A program made the position numbers and the translations under genes. 64,000 bases of DNA from Sympetrum striolatum (lineage: Eukaryota; Arthropoda; Insecta; Odonata; Libellulidae): contig OX388352.1 of assembly GCA_947579665.1 (NCBI GenBank), positions 71,958,113-72,022,112 of the forward strand. Direction: 5' to 3'. Of the stretch, positions 48,548 to 58,897 are shown in pieces. Below the pieces are notes generated by a model. That model saw only the letters and a program-made list of their open reading frames with translations. It searched no databases and was not told where the DNA came from. Each line of letters starts with the position of its first letter. Within the stretch, counting starts at the first letter, position 1.

Positions 48548-49852
48548 TTAGCTACTGTAATCGACTCCAACGTTTCGGTGTCGATCTATTTCCAGTACGT
48601 TATTGAACTCTGCATAAACAATGCAATTTACGGTTTCTGTCAGGGGAGTACTAAATCTTACTTCCATTCTCAAGCTTCCGTTCCGTTGCAAGCTCCAGTG
48701 TCCGGCGTTTGCCTCGAGATCGGGAGTTAGATCGAATGCCGTGAGAAAATACCCATTAGGATAATCACTCCTTGTAATAGCATTTCCATCGTTTTGGAAG
48801 TGAATACCTGTACCGGAAAATATCGTATGATATGCGTGAATAAAACGACCCGATCCAGAGAAGTCCGGTTGGAGAGGTTTTGATGGGATTTGATGTCCGT
48901 CCATATACAGACTCAGAAAGTTCAAACCAAAATGTTGAAAGTTGTATGGGTTTTTGGTGATGTCGCCGTTGAAAGCTTTGTTTGAAACGAATCCTACGAT
49001 TATACGTTTAGGCATTTGTCCTAAGAATATGTTATCGATCGTCTTACTCTGCACGTCTTTGGAAATAGTAACCGTTTTTATGTCGACTCTTGTTAAAGGG
49101 AATTTTGCAGTCGTTTTTTCCAGAGCTCGGGAATGCGCTATTAAAACTGGAGGGCTTATCTTAGCCTTACGCACAAGTAACGAAGCGTCGGTAATTTTCA
49201 CTCTCACGTTTCCTAGTTGGCGCGCCGCCATTAAGCTGAATCCGCTCTTAGCTCTCACCAATTTCAACCTCATTTCCACACCGTTTGGAAGAAATTTTTC
49301 TTGATTAAACAAATCACAGTGTAGATGCCCCATTAGTTCCACTTCTTTACCGCCATCCGTGAACTTCCGTCTGAGTGCCGCACCAGTGTTACCTGCACAA
49401 TCATCCATAAACCCCGGAGAGTCGTCGAACCATAGCGCACTAGTGAGATGCGATGTTTTTGCAGCGGGACCGTAATTTAGAAGAGTTTCGATATAAGCTC
49501 TGTACGGATATGCATGACTAGGAGGGGTTACGAGTTTCTGGTTTAAGAACACGTCGAGTTGTGAAAACAACGAATGCAGCCATAGATTAACCGGTCCGCA
49601 TAAAAAGGCTTTCTCCTCGGTACTTATCCCGGTTACGGAGGCCGTGATGCTGATAAGCGTATGTGACAAGTCCACGTATTCGTCGCCATGTCCGGGAATT
49701 ACAAATTCTAAAGGAGCGTCGTCCGACAAGGAGGAAATGGGTTTGTAATGAACCCATTGCCCGTTTTCTATGCTGGTTTGAGTGGGTGGTGGAGAGAATA
49801 AGTCTAGCTCTGATTTTGTGCATTCGCACGAGTTATGATGGAGAAACGACAT
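48548..49852 (-). CDS. Major capsid-like protein (Polinton PY / F54H12.2-like)
   Basis: 434 aa, intact. The N-terminal part has PLEFVIPGHGDEYVDLSHTL followed by a strand-rich body; the YvDLs motif and overall length fit the family annotated as F54H12.2-like in animals, which I take to be the Polinton double-jelly-roll major capsid protein. Its role would be the icosahedral shell. The assignment to major rather than minor capsid is from memory and should be checked by fold. The gene is separated by two bases from the stop of the upstream basic-protein gene. Confidence 0.68.
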   Translation of the reverse strand: MSFLHHNSCECTKSELDLFSPPPTQTSIENGQWVHYKPISSLSDDAPLEFVIPGHGDEYVDLSHTLISITASVTGISTEEKAFLCGPVNLWLHSLFSQLDVFLNQKLVTPPSHAYPYRAYIETLLNYGPAAKTSHLTSALWFDDSPGFMDDCAGNTGAALRRKFTDGGKEVELMGHLHCDLFNQEKFLPNGVEMRLKLVRAKSGFSLMAARQLGNVRVKITDASLLVRKAKISPPVLIAHSRALEKTTAKFPLTRVDIKTVTISKDVQSKTIDNIFLGQMPKRIIVGFVSNKAFNGDITKNPYNFQHFGLNFLSLYMDGHQIPSKPLQPDFSGSGRFIHAYHTIFSGTGIHFQNDGNAITRSDYPNGYFLTAFDLTPDLEANAGHWSLQRNGSLRMEVRFSTPLTETVNCIVYAEFNNVLEIDRHRNVGVDYSS

Positions 49853-49854
49853 GT

Positions 49855-50310
49855 TTACTCGAAAATGTCTCGCGGAGAGAGTTTTCGCTTCTTTCGAGGA
49901 TTAACGCGGGTGTTTTCCCCGCGCTTCCTGCTCGAAGACTGCCGTTTTCTCGAAGTTTTCTTTATCTTATATCCACCCCCGGAAAGTAGTTTTATCTTGT
50001 TTACCGCCTTTGTTTTCAAATTTTCACCGGCTTCTTGAGCTCTCCGTCGGAATATCGTTTTGACGGGTTCCTCGCCGTTCATCATATCTCCCAAAACGTG
50101 AGCTCCCATTCTAAGAGATTCCCTCCCTAAAGCCCTGGCGCCGCTTTTGAAAAGAGGGAGAGCACTACGAAATAATCCGCCGAGAAAACTACCAATTCCG
50201 CTACCCCTCTGGTAATTTACACCTCTGTAAACGCTGCCGACCCCCGATCCCGTCTGATCTAAATAATACCTCATATAAGGATCGTTATCATATCTGTCTA
50301 TACGACCCAT
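49855..50310 (-). CDS. Small basic Polinton protein
   Basis: 151 aa. A Gly-rich amphipathic segment (GIGSFLGGLFRSALPLFKSG, residues about 37-56) is followed by an Arg/Lys-rich C-terminus (KKTSRKRQSSSRKRG, NPRKKRKLSP). Similar small proteins lie beside capsid genes in other Polintons (from memory). An adenovirus pVI- or core-protein-like job, membrane lysis or DNA packing, is plausible but inferred. It overlaps the end of the minor-capsid-like gene by 23 bases. Confidence 0.6.
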   Translation of the reverse strand: MGRIDRYDNDPYMRYYLDQTGSGVGSVYRGVNYQRGSGIGSFLGGLFRSALPLFKSGARALGRESLRMGAHVLGDMMNGEEPVKTIFRRRAQEAGENLKTKAVNKIKLLSGGGYKIKKTSRKRQSSSRKRGENTRVNPRKKRKLSPRDIFE

Positions 50311-51149
50311 TGCTCCTTCTAAAATGTAGTATTACCACCGATGTCCCGTAGAGAAATGGTACCGGTTCTCCGGCGTGCGTTCTTAAATCCACTTCTATTG
50401 TTTCAAACTCGCGTTTCATGACGGCTAGATAAAACGGTCTCGAAAAGACATGAACGATGTCTTGCCCGAAAATATTCCCGTTAGCATTAGAACTGACGAT
50501 TCTCAAAAGAGGGGAAACGACATCGCCAATAAGCTGCTGCTCGACAATATCGCAATAAACGTAAATCTGCGACGGGTACCCCAGCGTTAGATCGGTTTTA
50601 TACACAGATTTTCGCTGTTGCACAAGATTTATTCCGGGTTGAAATCCCAACTGCATTGCAAGCATAGCAGACACCTGCATCGTCGTCGTGTTGGCATTAT
50701 ATTGTACGGTAACCTTCTTATCGCCGTCCATCGTCAAGCCGATTTTTTCTGACAGTTTCGCATTGGTTATCACGGCGTTTATGGCATTCACGATATCGTC
50801 GATTGACTGGTAACCTCCCGAAGGAATTTTTTTACACAACACTTTTCTTTTCTTTTTTTTTCTTTTTTTCGGCAGGGTTCGGTTCCATCTCACAGTTTAT
50901 ATTTATTTCGCGATTATCACCATACACGTTTTCGAGCGTCATGGGAAAATGTATCTCCACGAGAGCACACTCCCAAGATCCATCGAGGGATATGCTCTTC
51001 GGAAGGAGCGTTGTGAAACGTGTAGTAGTGTTGTCTTTAAATGTTGACGACGAACTATTGCTCGGTAACGTTAAATAAAACTCCATTACAGCTTTTTTAT
51101 TTCGGAAGCACGAATCCACGAATTGAACTTCGAAGGATACCCTCTCCAA
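50288..51149 (-). pseudogene. Minor capsid-like gene (Polinton PX), frame broken
   Basis: Two overlapping frames, 50,832-51,149 (105 codons) and 50,288-50,893 (201 codons), read as successive halves of one protein with a beta-rich pattern. The break falls in a run rich in A on the coding strand (50,840-50,875), where both frames encode Lys-rich nonsense. The position between integrase and the basic protein gene, and the combined size near 285 residues, fit the single-jelly-roll minor capsid (penton) protein. The break could be mutation, an assembly error in the homopolymer, or slippage. The start overlaps the integrase end by 64 bases. Confidence 0.6.
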
Positions 51150-52204
51150 CTGACTAACGCCTCCCTTCTGGATCCTACACCACGAGTTCTAATTATTTTA
51201 TCGATTTTAAAAGCGTCAGATTTCGAAAAACGAACTCTTTGTATTTCATATTCGTAAAAAGTTCCCTCTATAGTTTCATTGGTCAAATCACACAGGACGT
51301 ATACGACGGGCTTGCGAAGTATAATTTTTTCTATCCTGAATATTTCCAAACTCCAATTTGCTTTATACCCTTTTTTGAACGGAACTCTTTCCTTACTTAC
51401 ACGGACGTGGTCGCCAAGTTGAAACTTTGCTGGATCGTTAGGTGTAGATTTCGTATCGCCGTAAAGGTTTTTCCACACCGCGTATACGTTCGTTTCATTC
51501 ACAGAGGCCGGTGTCGTTTTTATTGAAGAGTGTATCGAATTATTGTAAGAGTCTAAAATGTACGGTAATACGTCGATGTACTTGTGTGTCGAATGTTTCG
51601 TGAAGTATCGCCACATTTTAGATTTTAACGTTCTATTCAATCGCTCCACAACTGCCGCTTTGACATCGGGGTTATTCGTATGATAAAATCCAATCTGTTT
51701 CGTCTTCAGAAAAGCGTGAAATGAGGAGTTTATAAATTCTTTCCCCTTGTCCGTTTGCAAGCTTATCGGTTTCCTTTCTGTTTTCGAAAAGATTTTCTTA
51801 AATGCTGAAATCATCTCCGACGCCAATTTGGATTTCATCGGAACCGCCCACGCGTATTTACTGAAAACGTCGATGACGGTCAGAATGTAACAGTATCCAT
51901 CGTTTTCAGACTTCAAATCTCTCATGTCATTCAGATCAGCCTGCCATAGATCGTCTATATTGTCCACCAAATACCGGTTACGAGGAAATTTTCTCCGAAT
52001 TGATTTGTGAAGCGTGTACGATTCCTCGCCTTCGAGCCATGCACGAACTTGTTCCTTTGAAATCTCCGGTTTTACTTCCCTCCATAGTTTTTCCACCGTT
52101 GAAAAGGATGACGGATGGGCTGGGTCGTAATATATTTTGGAAAGCCGTCTACCTGCTCTCTTGTTTATTTCTTTTTTCCTGTTTTGAATCGGTACGGGAC
52201 CCAT
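51086..52204 (-). CDS. Polinton integrase with chromodomain, 5' end lost
   Basis: 372 codons. The retroviral-type core is clear: Asp90 in WQADLNDM, Asp152 in LQTDKGKEF and Glu187 in AVVERLNRTL, spaced DD35E, with YILTVIDVFSKYAWA between. Residues about 330-372 form a chromodomain (FKIDKI...ALVSWRGYPSKFNSWI), which may steer insertion to chromatin. The first residues (MGPVPIQNR) are read from DNA that on the other strand already looks like Gypsy pol, so the true N-terminus is missing or altered. No internal stops. Confidence 0.9.
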   Translation of the reverse strand: MGPVPIQNRKKEINKRAGRRLSKIYYDPAHPSSFSTVEKLWREVKPEISKEQVRAWLEGEESYTLHKSIRRKFPRNRYLVDNIDDLWQADLNDMRDLKSENDGYCYILTVIDVFSKYAWAVPMKSKLASEMISAFKKIFSKTERKPISLQTDKGKEFINSSFHAFLKTKQIGFYHTNNPDVKAAVVERLNRTLKSKMWRYFTKHSTHKYIDVLPYILDSYNNSIHSSIKTTPASVNETNVYAVWKNLYGDTKSTPNDPAKFQLGDHVRVSKERVPFKKGYKANWSLEIFRIEKIILRKPVVYVLCDLTNETIEGTFYEYEIQRVRFSKSDAFKIDKIIRTRGVGSRREALVSWRGYPSKFNSWIRASEIKKL

Positions 52205-55154
52205 CTCAGGGAAGATTTATTACCCTCGTTTGACTTCAGTGATGTGCCACCTGAAGCAATAGATCCATGAAAGAGACTCATCACCGAATTCTCCGACATA
52301 TTTGTGTATGCTGATGTCCCCCTTGGCTGTACTAACTTAGTTAAGCACTCGATCGATGTCGAAGGAGCGAGACCGATAAAACGGCCACCATACCGAGTGC
52401 CTCATTCTCAGAGAGAGGCACTCCAAAAAGCAATTGCAGGTATGATTAGCCAAGGAGTCATATCACCGTCAAATAGCCCATGGTCAGCGCCATTGATCTT
52501 AGTGAGGAAGAAGACCATTCAGGGAGAGTCGATTCAATAGCGTCTTTGCATCGATTTTCGAGCCTTAAACAGCGTGACCAAGAAAGAGGTATTCCCCATA
52601 CCGAATATGGACGAGACCTTTGACAAACTGGCAGGTGCACGTTACTTTTCCACCTTGGACCTCTGTAGCGAATATTGGTAGGTGAAGATGGATGAACAGA
52701 GTAAGGAGTACACATCATTCAGCACTCCGGATGGCCACTTTGAATGCTACCGGATGAGCTTTGGGTTGGTCAATGCTCCATCTACTTTCATGAGGTTGAT
52801 GAGTAAGGTATTAGAGGGAATGTTAAATAAGGGTTGCGTATGTTATATAGACGACATTCTTCGATATGATGGTACCTGGAAGGAGTACATAGAAGGTATT
52901 CGAGCAGTGTTCCTCAGGCTCTGGAACGCGAATTTGAAACTCAAGCCTCAGAAATGCAAATTTTTCCGCAGCCGGGTGAGGTTTTTAGGGCACATCATCT
53001 CCGATAATGGTTTGCAGCCAGACAAGGAAATAATAAGCGCAATCGAGAATTTTCCGGTGCCAACCAGCGTCTCTTCCCTACAGTCCTTTTTAGGGCTAGT
53101 AGGCTATTACCGAAAATTCATCCCAAGGTTTGCAGAGATCGGAAGTTCACTGACCATGCTGATAAAAAAGGTGCAATCTTTATCTGGGGAGAAGAACACG
53201 AGAGGGCCTTCCAACAGTTGCGACGATGCCTCCACACGCAACCTATCCTAAGGATTCCGGGTTTTTCTCTGCCCTTCATCTTGGACACAGACGCCTCTCA
53301 GTGCGCCCTTGGTGGAATTCTATCACAAATTTTGAAGATGGTGAACATTCCGTCGCATGCGCAAGTAGACAACTGAGAAAGGCCGAAAAATCCTGCTCGG
53401 CAACCGAGTTGGAGTGTCTAGCAGTGGTGGAAATGACTAAAAAGTTTCGAGTCTATCTTCTCGGGAGGATATTCACCCTTCGAACCGACCATAAACCATT
53501 AAGGTGGCTTCTCTCATTAAAGGAGCCCAAGCCACGACTAGCTCGATAGATACTGGAGTTATCTGAATATACGTATAACGTTCTATATAGGCCGGGACGA
53601 GCCATGTCACATGTAGGCAGCCTCTCAAGAATACCTCCAAGGATAAAATCCATTGTAGACGAAGCTGTGACCTTCGTGCCAGTCTGGGACAAGGATAGGA
53701 TTGCAAGGGAACAAAGAGACTGCCAGAAACTAGCAGCGTTGCACAAACAAGCTAAAGAGCATGATCCTCAATACTTTTACGATCAACAAGGTGTTTTGTA
53801 CAGAGTCCAAACAAACCGAGCTGAGTTACAGGGAGTGATATGTGCCCAGAAATCCATGAGACGATATATCCTAAAAAGGTGCCATGATAATCCACTCGCT
53901 GGGCACCTGGGACTTCAGAAAACCCTTGAGATCATTCAAAGGCAATTCTACTGGGAGGTTTACTATGTGGACACTAAAGAGTTCATACAACGATGCCTGA
54001 ATTGCAAGAAAAGGAAATTAAAAGCACCAATTGTGCCGATTCAGCCTGTAGTAGAAGCAACCTACCCTATGGAGAAGTTGGCCCTTGATATTGTCGGCCC
54101 ATTACCCATCTCAGATCGGGGGAACCGTTAAATTCTGACTTGCCAGGATTACTTCACCAGGTACCCAGAAGCCTTTCCTATACCGGACCAGTCTGCAGAG
54201 ACAGTGGCAAGAGTATTTTTCGAAAATATTATTTGCCGGCATGGGGTGCCAAAGTACCTATTGACCGACCGAGGTGCTAATTTTACTTCGCAATTAATGA
54301 AAAATATATGTCAGCTTCTGAAGATCGAGATAATTTACACCTCGCCTTACAATCCTGCAGCTAATGGGAGGCTTGAGAGGGCTCATCAGTCATTCGCGGC
54401 CACAATATCTCACTACGTCTCCCAAGACCATAAGGACTGGGATGACCACTTGAGTTTTGCATGATGCTCGTATAGGAACAGTCGCCACCGAATCACTGGT
54501 TTTAGCCCCGCATTTGTCATGCATGAAAGGGAACTCGCGATGCTGTGGGACAACATTTTAACGCCATCTGTCCCGACGTATTCTGAAGAGCCAACTTACA
54601 GCTATGTAATGAAAAGACGACTTCAAATCGCCCATGCTCAAGCTCTCGCATCCAACAAGGCTAACACGGAAGCAGAGCACGATAAATTCAATAAAAGGGC
54701 AACGGAGGCACCGATAGACGTAGGTCGGTTAGTTTTACTAAGAAATATGGCATTAAAGCAGGGACAAGCTAGGAAACTTGTGTCGCGATGGTTAGGCCCG
54801 TACGAAGTAGTGAAGCGCAGGAGTCCTGTCACATACGATATCAAAGATATTGAGAATGGGCGCATAGTTACCGCCCACCAAAGAAACCTTAGTGTTCTAC
54901 CGCCGGGCCCAGAACCCACCGTCCCCGATATGTTAGGCGAGGAAGAACCCTGCAGTCCACCGCCTCATCCACTCCAAAGCACACCTGAACCTAATTCCCC
55001 CTTTTCAACCTTCTTTCAGGACACGCCTGGTAGTCCCTCCTTACCTTCACCAAATACGACTCCAAATACCCTAACTCCTCGATACAACTTACGGCCAAGG
55101 CCATGGAGGGTGACCTCGGAAGAGCCGAAGGAACAGGGTCGACCCATTGGCTAG
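52196..55154 (+). pseudogene. pol: Gypsy (Ty3-like) pol, decayed
   Basis: In order: reverse transcriptase (SNSPWSAPLILVRKK, CIDFRALN, FGLVNAPSTF, active site YIDD at 52,844-52,855, LGLVGYYRKFIPRF), RNase H (DTDASQCALGG, ATELECLAVV, LRTDHKPL), integrase zinc finger (HDNPLAGHLG...CLNCKKRK) and core Asp-Asp-Glu (LALDIVGPL, LLTDRGANF, NGRLERAH), then a GPY/F module (RWLGPYEVV). Stops at 52,540, 52,681, 53,549, 54,131 and 54,464, plus frameshifts near 53,172 (an A run) and 53,335. Gag and protease are missing upstream, where Polinton sequence begins. No chromodomain seen. Confidence 0.92.
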
Positions 55155-55558
55155 TGGAGGACGGGTCAGCGTACGAGCAGCAGGAGTCCTTCCTCTGGAT
55201 GAATGAAAAGATTCAGATCTACGAGGACGGACGACCCATGACGCCTGGGAGGGGGCTCGAGGACATCTATGACGGCTTCAAACCAGACACGAGTGAAGGG
55301 AAAAGAGCGAGGCGTCTTGAACGAATTTTTGGCAGCCCTCTCCATTCCCTGGACGAAGACACGTGTGGGAGTGTGCGTGACGAAGATCTTCCGCGTACCC
55401 CTAAGAGAGATTCTGGAGCAACCCTGTCCACAGCTGGAACGTCTAAAAGATCAACCAGCAGTAGAAGAAAGCGCCACAATAAAAGACGACGTCAGATTCT
55501 AAAATTAAAACGACGGGGAGAAAAGGGTCTTCTACCCGGGAAGCCGGATAACAAGTAG
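55103..55558 (+). CDS. Intact ORF after Gypsy pol, function unknown
   Basis: 151 codons overlapping the end of pol in another frame. Acidic and mixed N-terminal half, strongly basic C-terminus (SSRRKRHNKRRRQILKLKRR), which looks like a nuclear or RNA/DNA-binding signal. It has no signal peptide or membrane segment, so it is not an env. It could be a third Gypsy ORF. Its openness beside a heavily stopped pol is notable but may be chance. Confidence 0.4.
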   Translation: MEGDLGRAEGTGSTHWLVEDGSAYEQQESFLWMNEKIQIYEDGRPMTPGRGLEDIYDGFKPDTSEGKRARRLERIFGSPLHSLDEDTCGSVRDEDLPRTPKRDSGATLSTAGTSKRSTSSRRKRHNKRRRQILKLKRRGEKGLLPGKPDNK

Positions 55559-55949
55559 GACGAGGAAAGACGGCCACAGAGTTTTAAGGAGGACATAAGT
55601 TTGAATCAAAGTGTGTTTTAAGTGAAATTTTAGCACAATATTGTGTGTTTAGTGATTACCCTAAAAACTAATTATTATATATATCTTCTTATTTTTTATG
55701 TTAGGACATTTCTAAACCATATTTAAAAGTGATTTCCTCAATCTAATTTGTTATTTGTGTTGGACACTGTCTTGTTGTGAGTTAATGATCCTCCAAAAAA
55801 CTTTTATGTTGCGCCATGTTTATTAAGAAACACAGTGAACAAGAACTCTTACTTGAAAGCTTTTTTTAATGTGTTCATAATATTTTTTGTCGTTCAGTGT
55901 TTATTAATGCAATTTCTTTAGTGCCTCAATTATTGCTATTGTACTTTTT
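55559..55949. other. Possible Gypsy 3' end and AT-rich spacer
   Basis: AAGGAGGACA near 55,588 could be a polypurine tract before a 3' LTR, but no LTR partner exists in the window, so the boundary is undefined. The rest is AT-rich, with no gene. Confidence 0.35.
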
Positions 55950-56935
55950 TTTGACCTGTACTTTGTGGACGCTCGGCGCTGACCATGCTAGAGTAGCGGT
56001 AGTTCTTGGCGACGTTGAAGATTTAAATGAAATTGAGGAATATGTTTCTTTAAGATATATTAGTGCTTCTGAAACAATATGGCGAATCTTAGAATTTGAT
56101 GTATCCCATTGCTATCCGACTGTATTGATGTTACCAGTCCACTTACCAAATAAAGAATCAGTTATATTTAAGCAAGGGAGAGAGGTAGAAGCTCTTGAGA
56201 CCAGTACCTCTAAATTAATTCTTTACTTTCAAAGCCCAAGACTTGTAGAATTGCAGGATTTAACATACTAAGATTTTTATGAGATTTACATCATAGGTAA
56301 TAAATCTAGAGAGAACTCAAAAGTTCCGGTGATACCTCATCCTTCATGTCGACATTGGATTTCAAAGAGAGTAAGTGGAAAATGTGTAGTGAGTTTGCAA
56401 TGGCTACTGCCGAGGTTAGGAGAAGTGTATTACCTTAGAATGTTATTAATGAATTTACCTGCGTACAGTTATGAGGATCTGAAAATAGTTGACAAGCATA
56501 GTTATGAGACATTTGAAGAAGCAACTTATGCGCATGGTCTCTTGGACAGTGAAGATGAATATAGAGAGGCATTAGATGAGGGAAGTATTTACAAAACAGG
56601 CCCTGGGCTTAGGCAGTTATTTTCCTGTTTAGTCGTATGTGGTGCACCTACTGCACTTCTATGGAGGAAATTTAAAAGTCAGTTAGCAGAATATTATTTA
56701 GACAAAGATGCAGCCAATACAGACAGGACTTACAATTCTACACTGATAGATATACAGAATAGGCTAAGAAGTCACGGGAAAACTTTAGAGGAGGTTGGCC
56801 TTCCTTCAGCAACAGGTGACTCCACAGAGACAGGTAGGGAAGAGATGAGATGGCCTAAAGAAGAGTTAGATTTACTTTTAGAGCAGTGGTTACCGATAAT
56901 AAATAGGAATCAAAAGGAAATATTTAACTATATGT
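55950..56935 (+). pseudogene. Helitron Rep/helicase fragment
   Basis: Two successive frames (55,897-56,271 and 56,329-57,225) give pieces of a Helitron protein: EYVSLRYISASETIWRILEF and VHLPNKESVIF from the stretch linking Rep to the helicase, then LGEVYYLRMLLMNLPAYSYE, TFEEATYAHGLLDSEDEY and GPGLRQLFSCLV. They are separated by a stop at 56,269-56,271. The HUH Rep motifs upstream and the helicase Walker A downstream are missing. From about 56,940 the frame runs into antisense Penelope sequence. Confidence 0.85.
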
Positions 56936-56939
56936 GTAG

Positions 56940-57640
56940 GTATGTGTGTATAGGTATGCGTTGGTTTTCGGTACACACTGTGACTGAGAGAACCATCGGG
57001 CTCCCGATTAATCAGGACATCGAGGAACAGAAGGCAACTATTTTTCTCTATTTCCATGGTGAATTTTATTATCCTGTGCCTGCTGTTCAAATGGTTGAGG
57101 AACTCTTCCAGGTTGTTTCTACCATGTTGTCAAATCACGAAGGTGCCGTCCACGTATCGGAAGAATCATTTCGGCTGTCGTGGTGCTGTTCTGAGGGCTT
57201 CTTCCTCAAAGTGCTCCATGAATAGATTAGCTACTGCAGGTGAGAGTGGTGAACCCATTGCCACCCCATCCATTTGTTCATAATACCTCCCTTGGTAGAC
57301 AAAATACGTCGTGGTTAGTGTGTGGCGAAGCAGGTTGGTAATTCCTTTGTCGAAGTGGGATTCCAGGATTTTCAAATTTCTTCAACGGTAAATAAGGGTA
57401 CAACATCGAAACTCACCGTTATGTCATCCGGTTCTATTTTCAGTTGGTTCAGCTTCTTCACAAACTCCGCGGAATTTTGGATGTGATGTGGACTTCGTCC
57501 CACGAGATGTGCCAGCAATTTGGATAGATATTTGACCAGGAGGTACGTCGGGGAGTTAAAGCGCTCACAATTGGTCTGAGGGGGGTACCTTCCTTATGGG
57601 TCTTCGGCAGGCCATACAGTCTGGGTGGGACTGCTGCTTG
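56940..57640 (-). pseudogene. Penelope-like element reverse transcriptase fragment
   Basis: On the minus strand: GLPKTHKEGTP, then SPTYLLVKYLSKLLAHLVG, DDITVSFDVVPLFT, then FVYQGRYYEQMDGVAMGSPL and FMEHFEEEAL, motif C, then FTMEIE...LLFLDVLINREPDG and VYRKPTHT. These are hallmark Penelope motifs. Motif C reads YVDG instead of YVDD, and stops flank it, so the enzyme is dead. The GIY-YIG endonuclease is not present. It lies directly against the Helitron relic in opposite orientation. Confidence 0.88.
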
Positions 57641-57800
57641 AGGGATAAGTCCTTTGGATATTTCAGTTGGTATGCCGGATTTTCAAAATTGGAATCCATG
57701 GAAATAGAGACAAATGGTTGCCTTCCGTTCCTCGATGTCCTGATTAATCGGAAGCCCGATGGTTTTCTCTCTCTAATTAAAACAGAAATGGAACGAGTAT
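57641..57800 (+). pseudogene. Inverted Penelope fragment
   Basis: The plus strand encodes LESMEIETNGCLPFLDVLINRKPDG (in two overlapping segments by eye), the same segment as on the minus strand at 56,995-57,060. The pair forms an inverted repeat about 640 bases apart. Such inverted partial copies are common in Penelope insertions. Confidence 0.75.
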
Positions 57801-58445
57801 AAAATCCCATCTACATCGCCTCAAAAAGAAGAGGCTTAGGGGAAACGTTATGCCAAATTTTGCGAGGACATTTTATACATAATTTTAAATAACGAGTTGT
57901 TACGTCAAAACATTGGCGATAAAAGCATTCTGCCTCAGCATTTCCTGTCAATGTATTGCCCCCTGTATGTATTACCCCCTGCCACGCGCCACTGGCGGAT
58001 TGCAGGGTTTAAATGTAAATGTAAATGTAAAATGTAAATGTATTGACGTAACCAGCCGTTATTGAAAATTGTATGAAATAAATTAAGTTAAAATTAACGT
58101 ATGCTATATATTATGATATATCCTACCAAGAGCTTGGTAACGAAACCCAGTTTGCATTCGTACCTACTTTCTTTACTCAGAAAAAGTTGTTTTACATAAT
58201 TGGTAACAATTTCTTTTGCGGCAAGGCAATATTTTGTAATTTTTAATTCTGATTTAATATGTATTCGGAAATATTGTGTTAAAATTTTGTGTTGATTAAA
58301 TTAATGTTTTTTGAGATATGTTTTTTCGAATTCGGCGCACCGTTTGAGAGAGCGATATAACGGGAACTTATTTCTTTCTAATTGTGATAAAGTACCAAAA
58401 AGATCAAAACAAACATTTTTCTATTTGATAGTTACACATGGGATA
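57801..58445. other. Non-LTR 3' tail and gene-free spacer
   Basis: Near 57,970-58,045 CCCCTGCCACGCGCC...GATTGCAGGG and a (TAAATG)n tail repeat the 3' end seen at 2211-2275 and 16,575-16,640. Only the tail remains. The rest shows no gene. Confidence 0.6.
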
Positions 58446-58633
58446 GGGGAGACCGGAGCTGGTTGGCCCGGTTTTTTTATTTATTTTATATTATTTTTTG
58501 TACATATTTAAACTTATGAAATTATTGCTAAATTTTAGATGCATTCTTAATGAATCTGGATGGCAATTATTAAACTTGAAAATATGAGTTAAAAATTCAA
58601 AAAAATATAATAATTACTGGATGTATGTCGAGT

Positions 58634-58669
58634 GGGCCAATCAGCCCCTACATCGGGGTAGGTTGGCCC
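58634..58669. repeat. Left subterminal inverted pair
   Basis: GGGCCAATCAGCCCC (58,634-58,648) faces GGGGTAGGTTGGCCC (58,655-58,669) across six bases. The core is the same as at the element ends. Confidence 0.7.
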
Positions 58670-58759
58670 AGAGGCTGAAGCACGTTGACCCCTACAATCT
58701 TCTGATAAGTTACTAGTATAACTTTAGGAAATCAAAATAAAACTAATAGTTATCAATAA

Positions 58760-58893
58760 AGACATTAAAAGGCTACAGGATTAGGCAAGCAAAAGTGGAA
58801 GCAAACAATAAATACATTGCCACATCTAATAATAAATCAAAAGCTATATGGAAAGTAATCAAGGCTGAGACACAACTTAAGTCTGAAAGCTGC
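58760..58893 (+). pseudogene. Non-LTR retrotransposon, part before the piggyBac insertion
   Basis: The translation near 58,785-58,890 reads IRQAKVEANNKYIATSNNKSKAIWKVIKAE (in two segments), typical of the linker before the reverse transcriptase in Jockey-like elements. It continues in phase after the piggyBac element at 61,808 when the target duplication is counted once. Confidence 0.7.
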
Positions 58894-58897
58894 TTAA

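Larger units (their letters stand above)
44544..52200 (-). mobile_element. Polinton/Maverick element, truncated
   Basis: Integrase, jelly-roll-capsid-like genes and adenain-like protease together define a Polinton. The left end begins AGTAGT, as many Polinton termini do, directly against the gag array. The six bases before it, GGCTGC, could be the target duplication, but the right end is missing: Gypsy sequence starts at about 52,200, inside the integrase start. The length is 7.7 kb against the usual 15-20 kb. DNA polymerase B and the packaging ATPase are absent. The minus-strand genes overlap or nearly touch, virus-style. Confidence 0.8.

Noticed and set aside
48942..49304. 120-codon plus-strand frame
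   Set aside because: Shadow of the major capsid-like gene on the minus strand; no motif.
55103..55558. Envelope gene
   Set aside because: No signal peptide, no membrane segment, few Cys, highly basic C-terminus.
58311..58511. 66-codon frame as a gene
   Set aside because: It crosses the proposed TIR and ends in a low-complexity Phe/Ile run.
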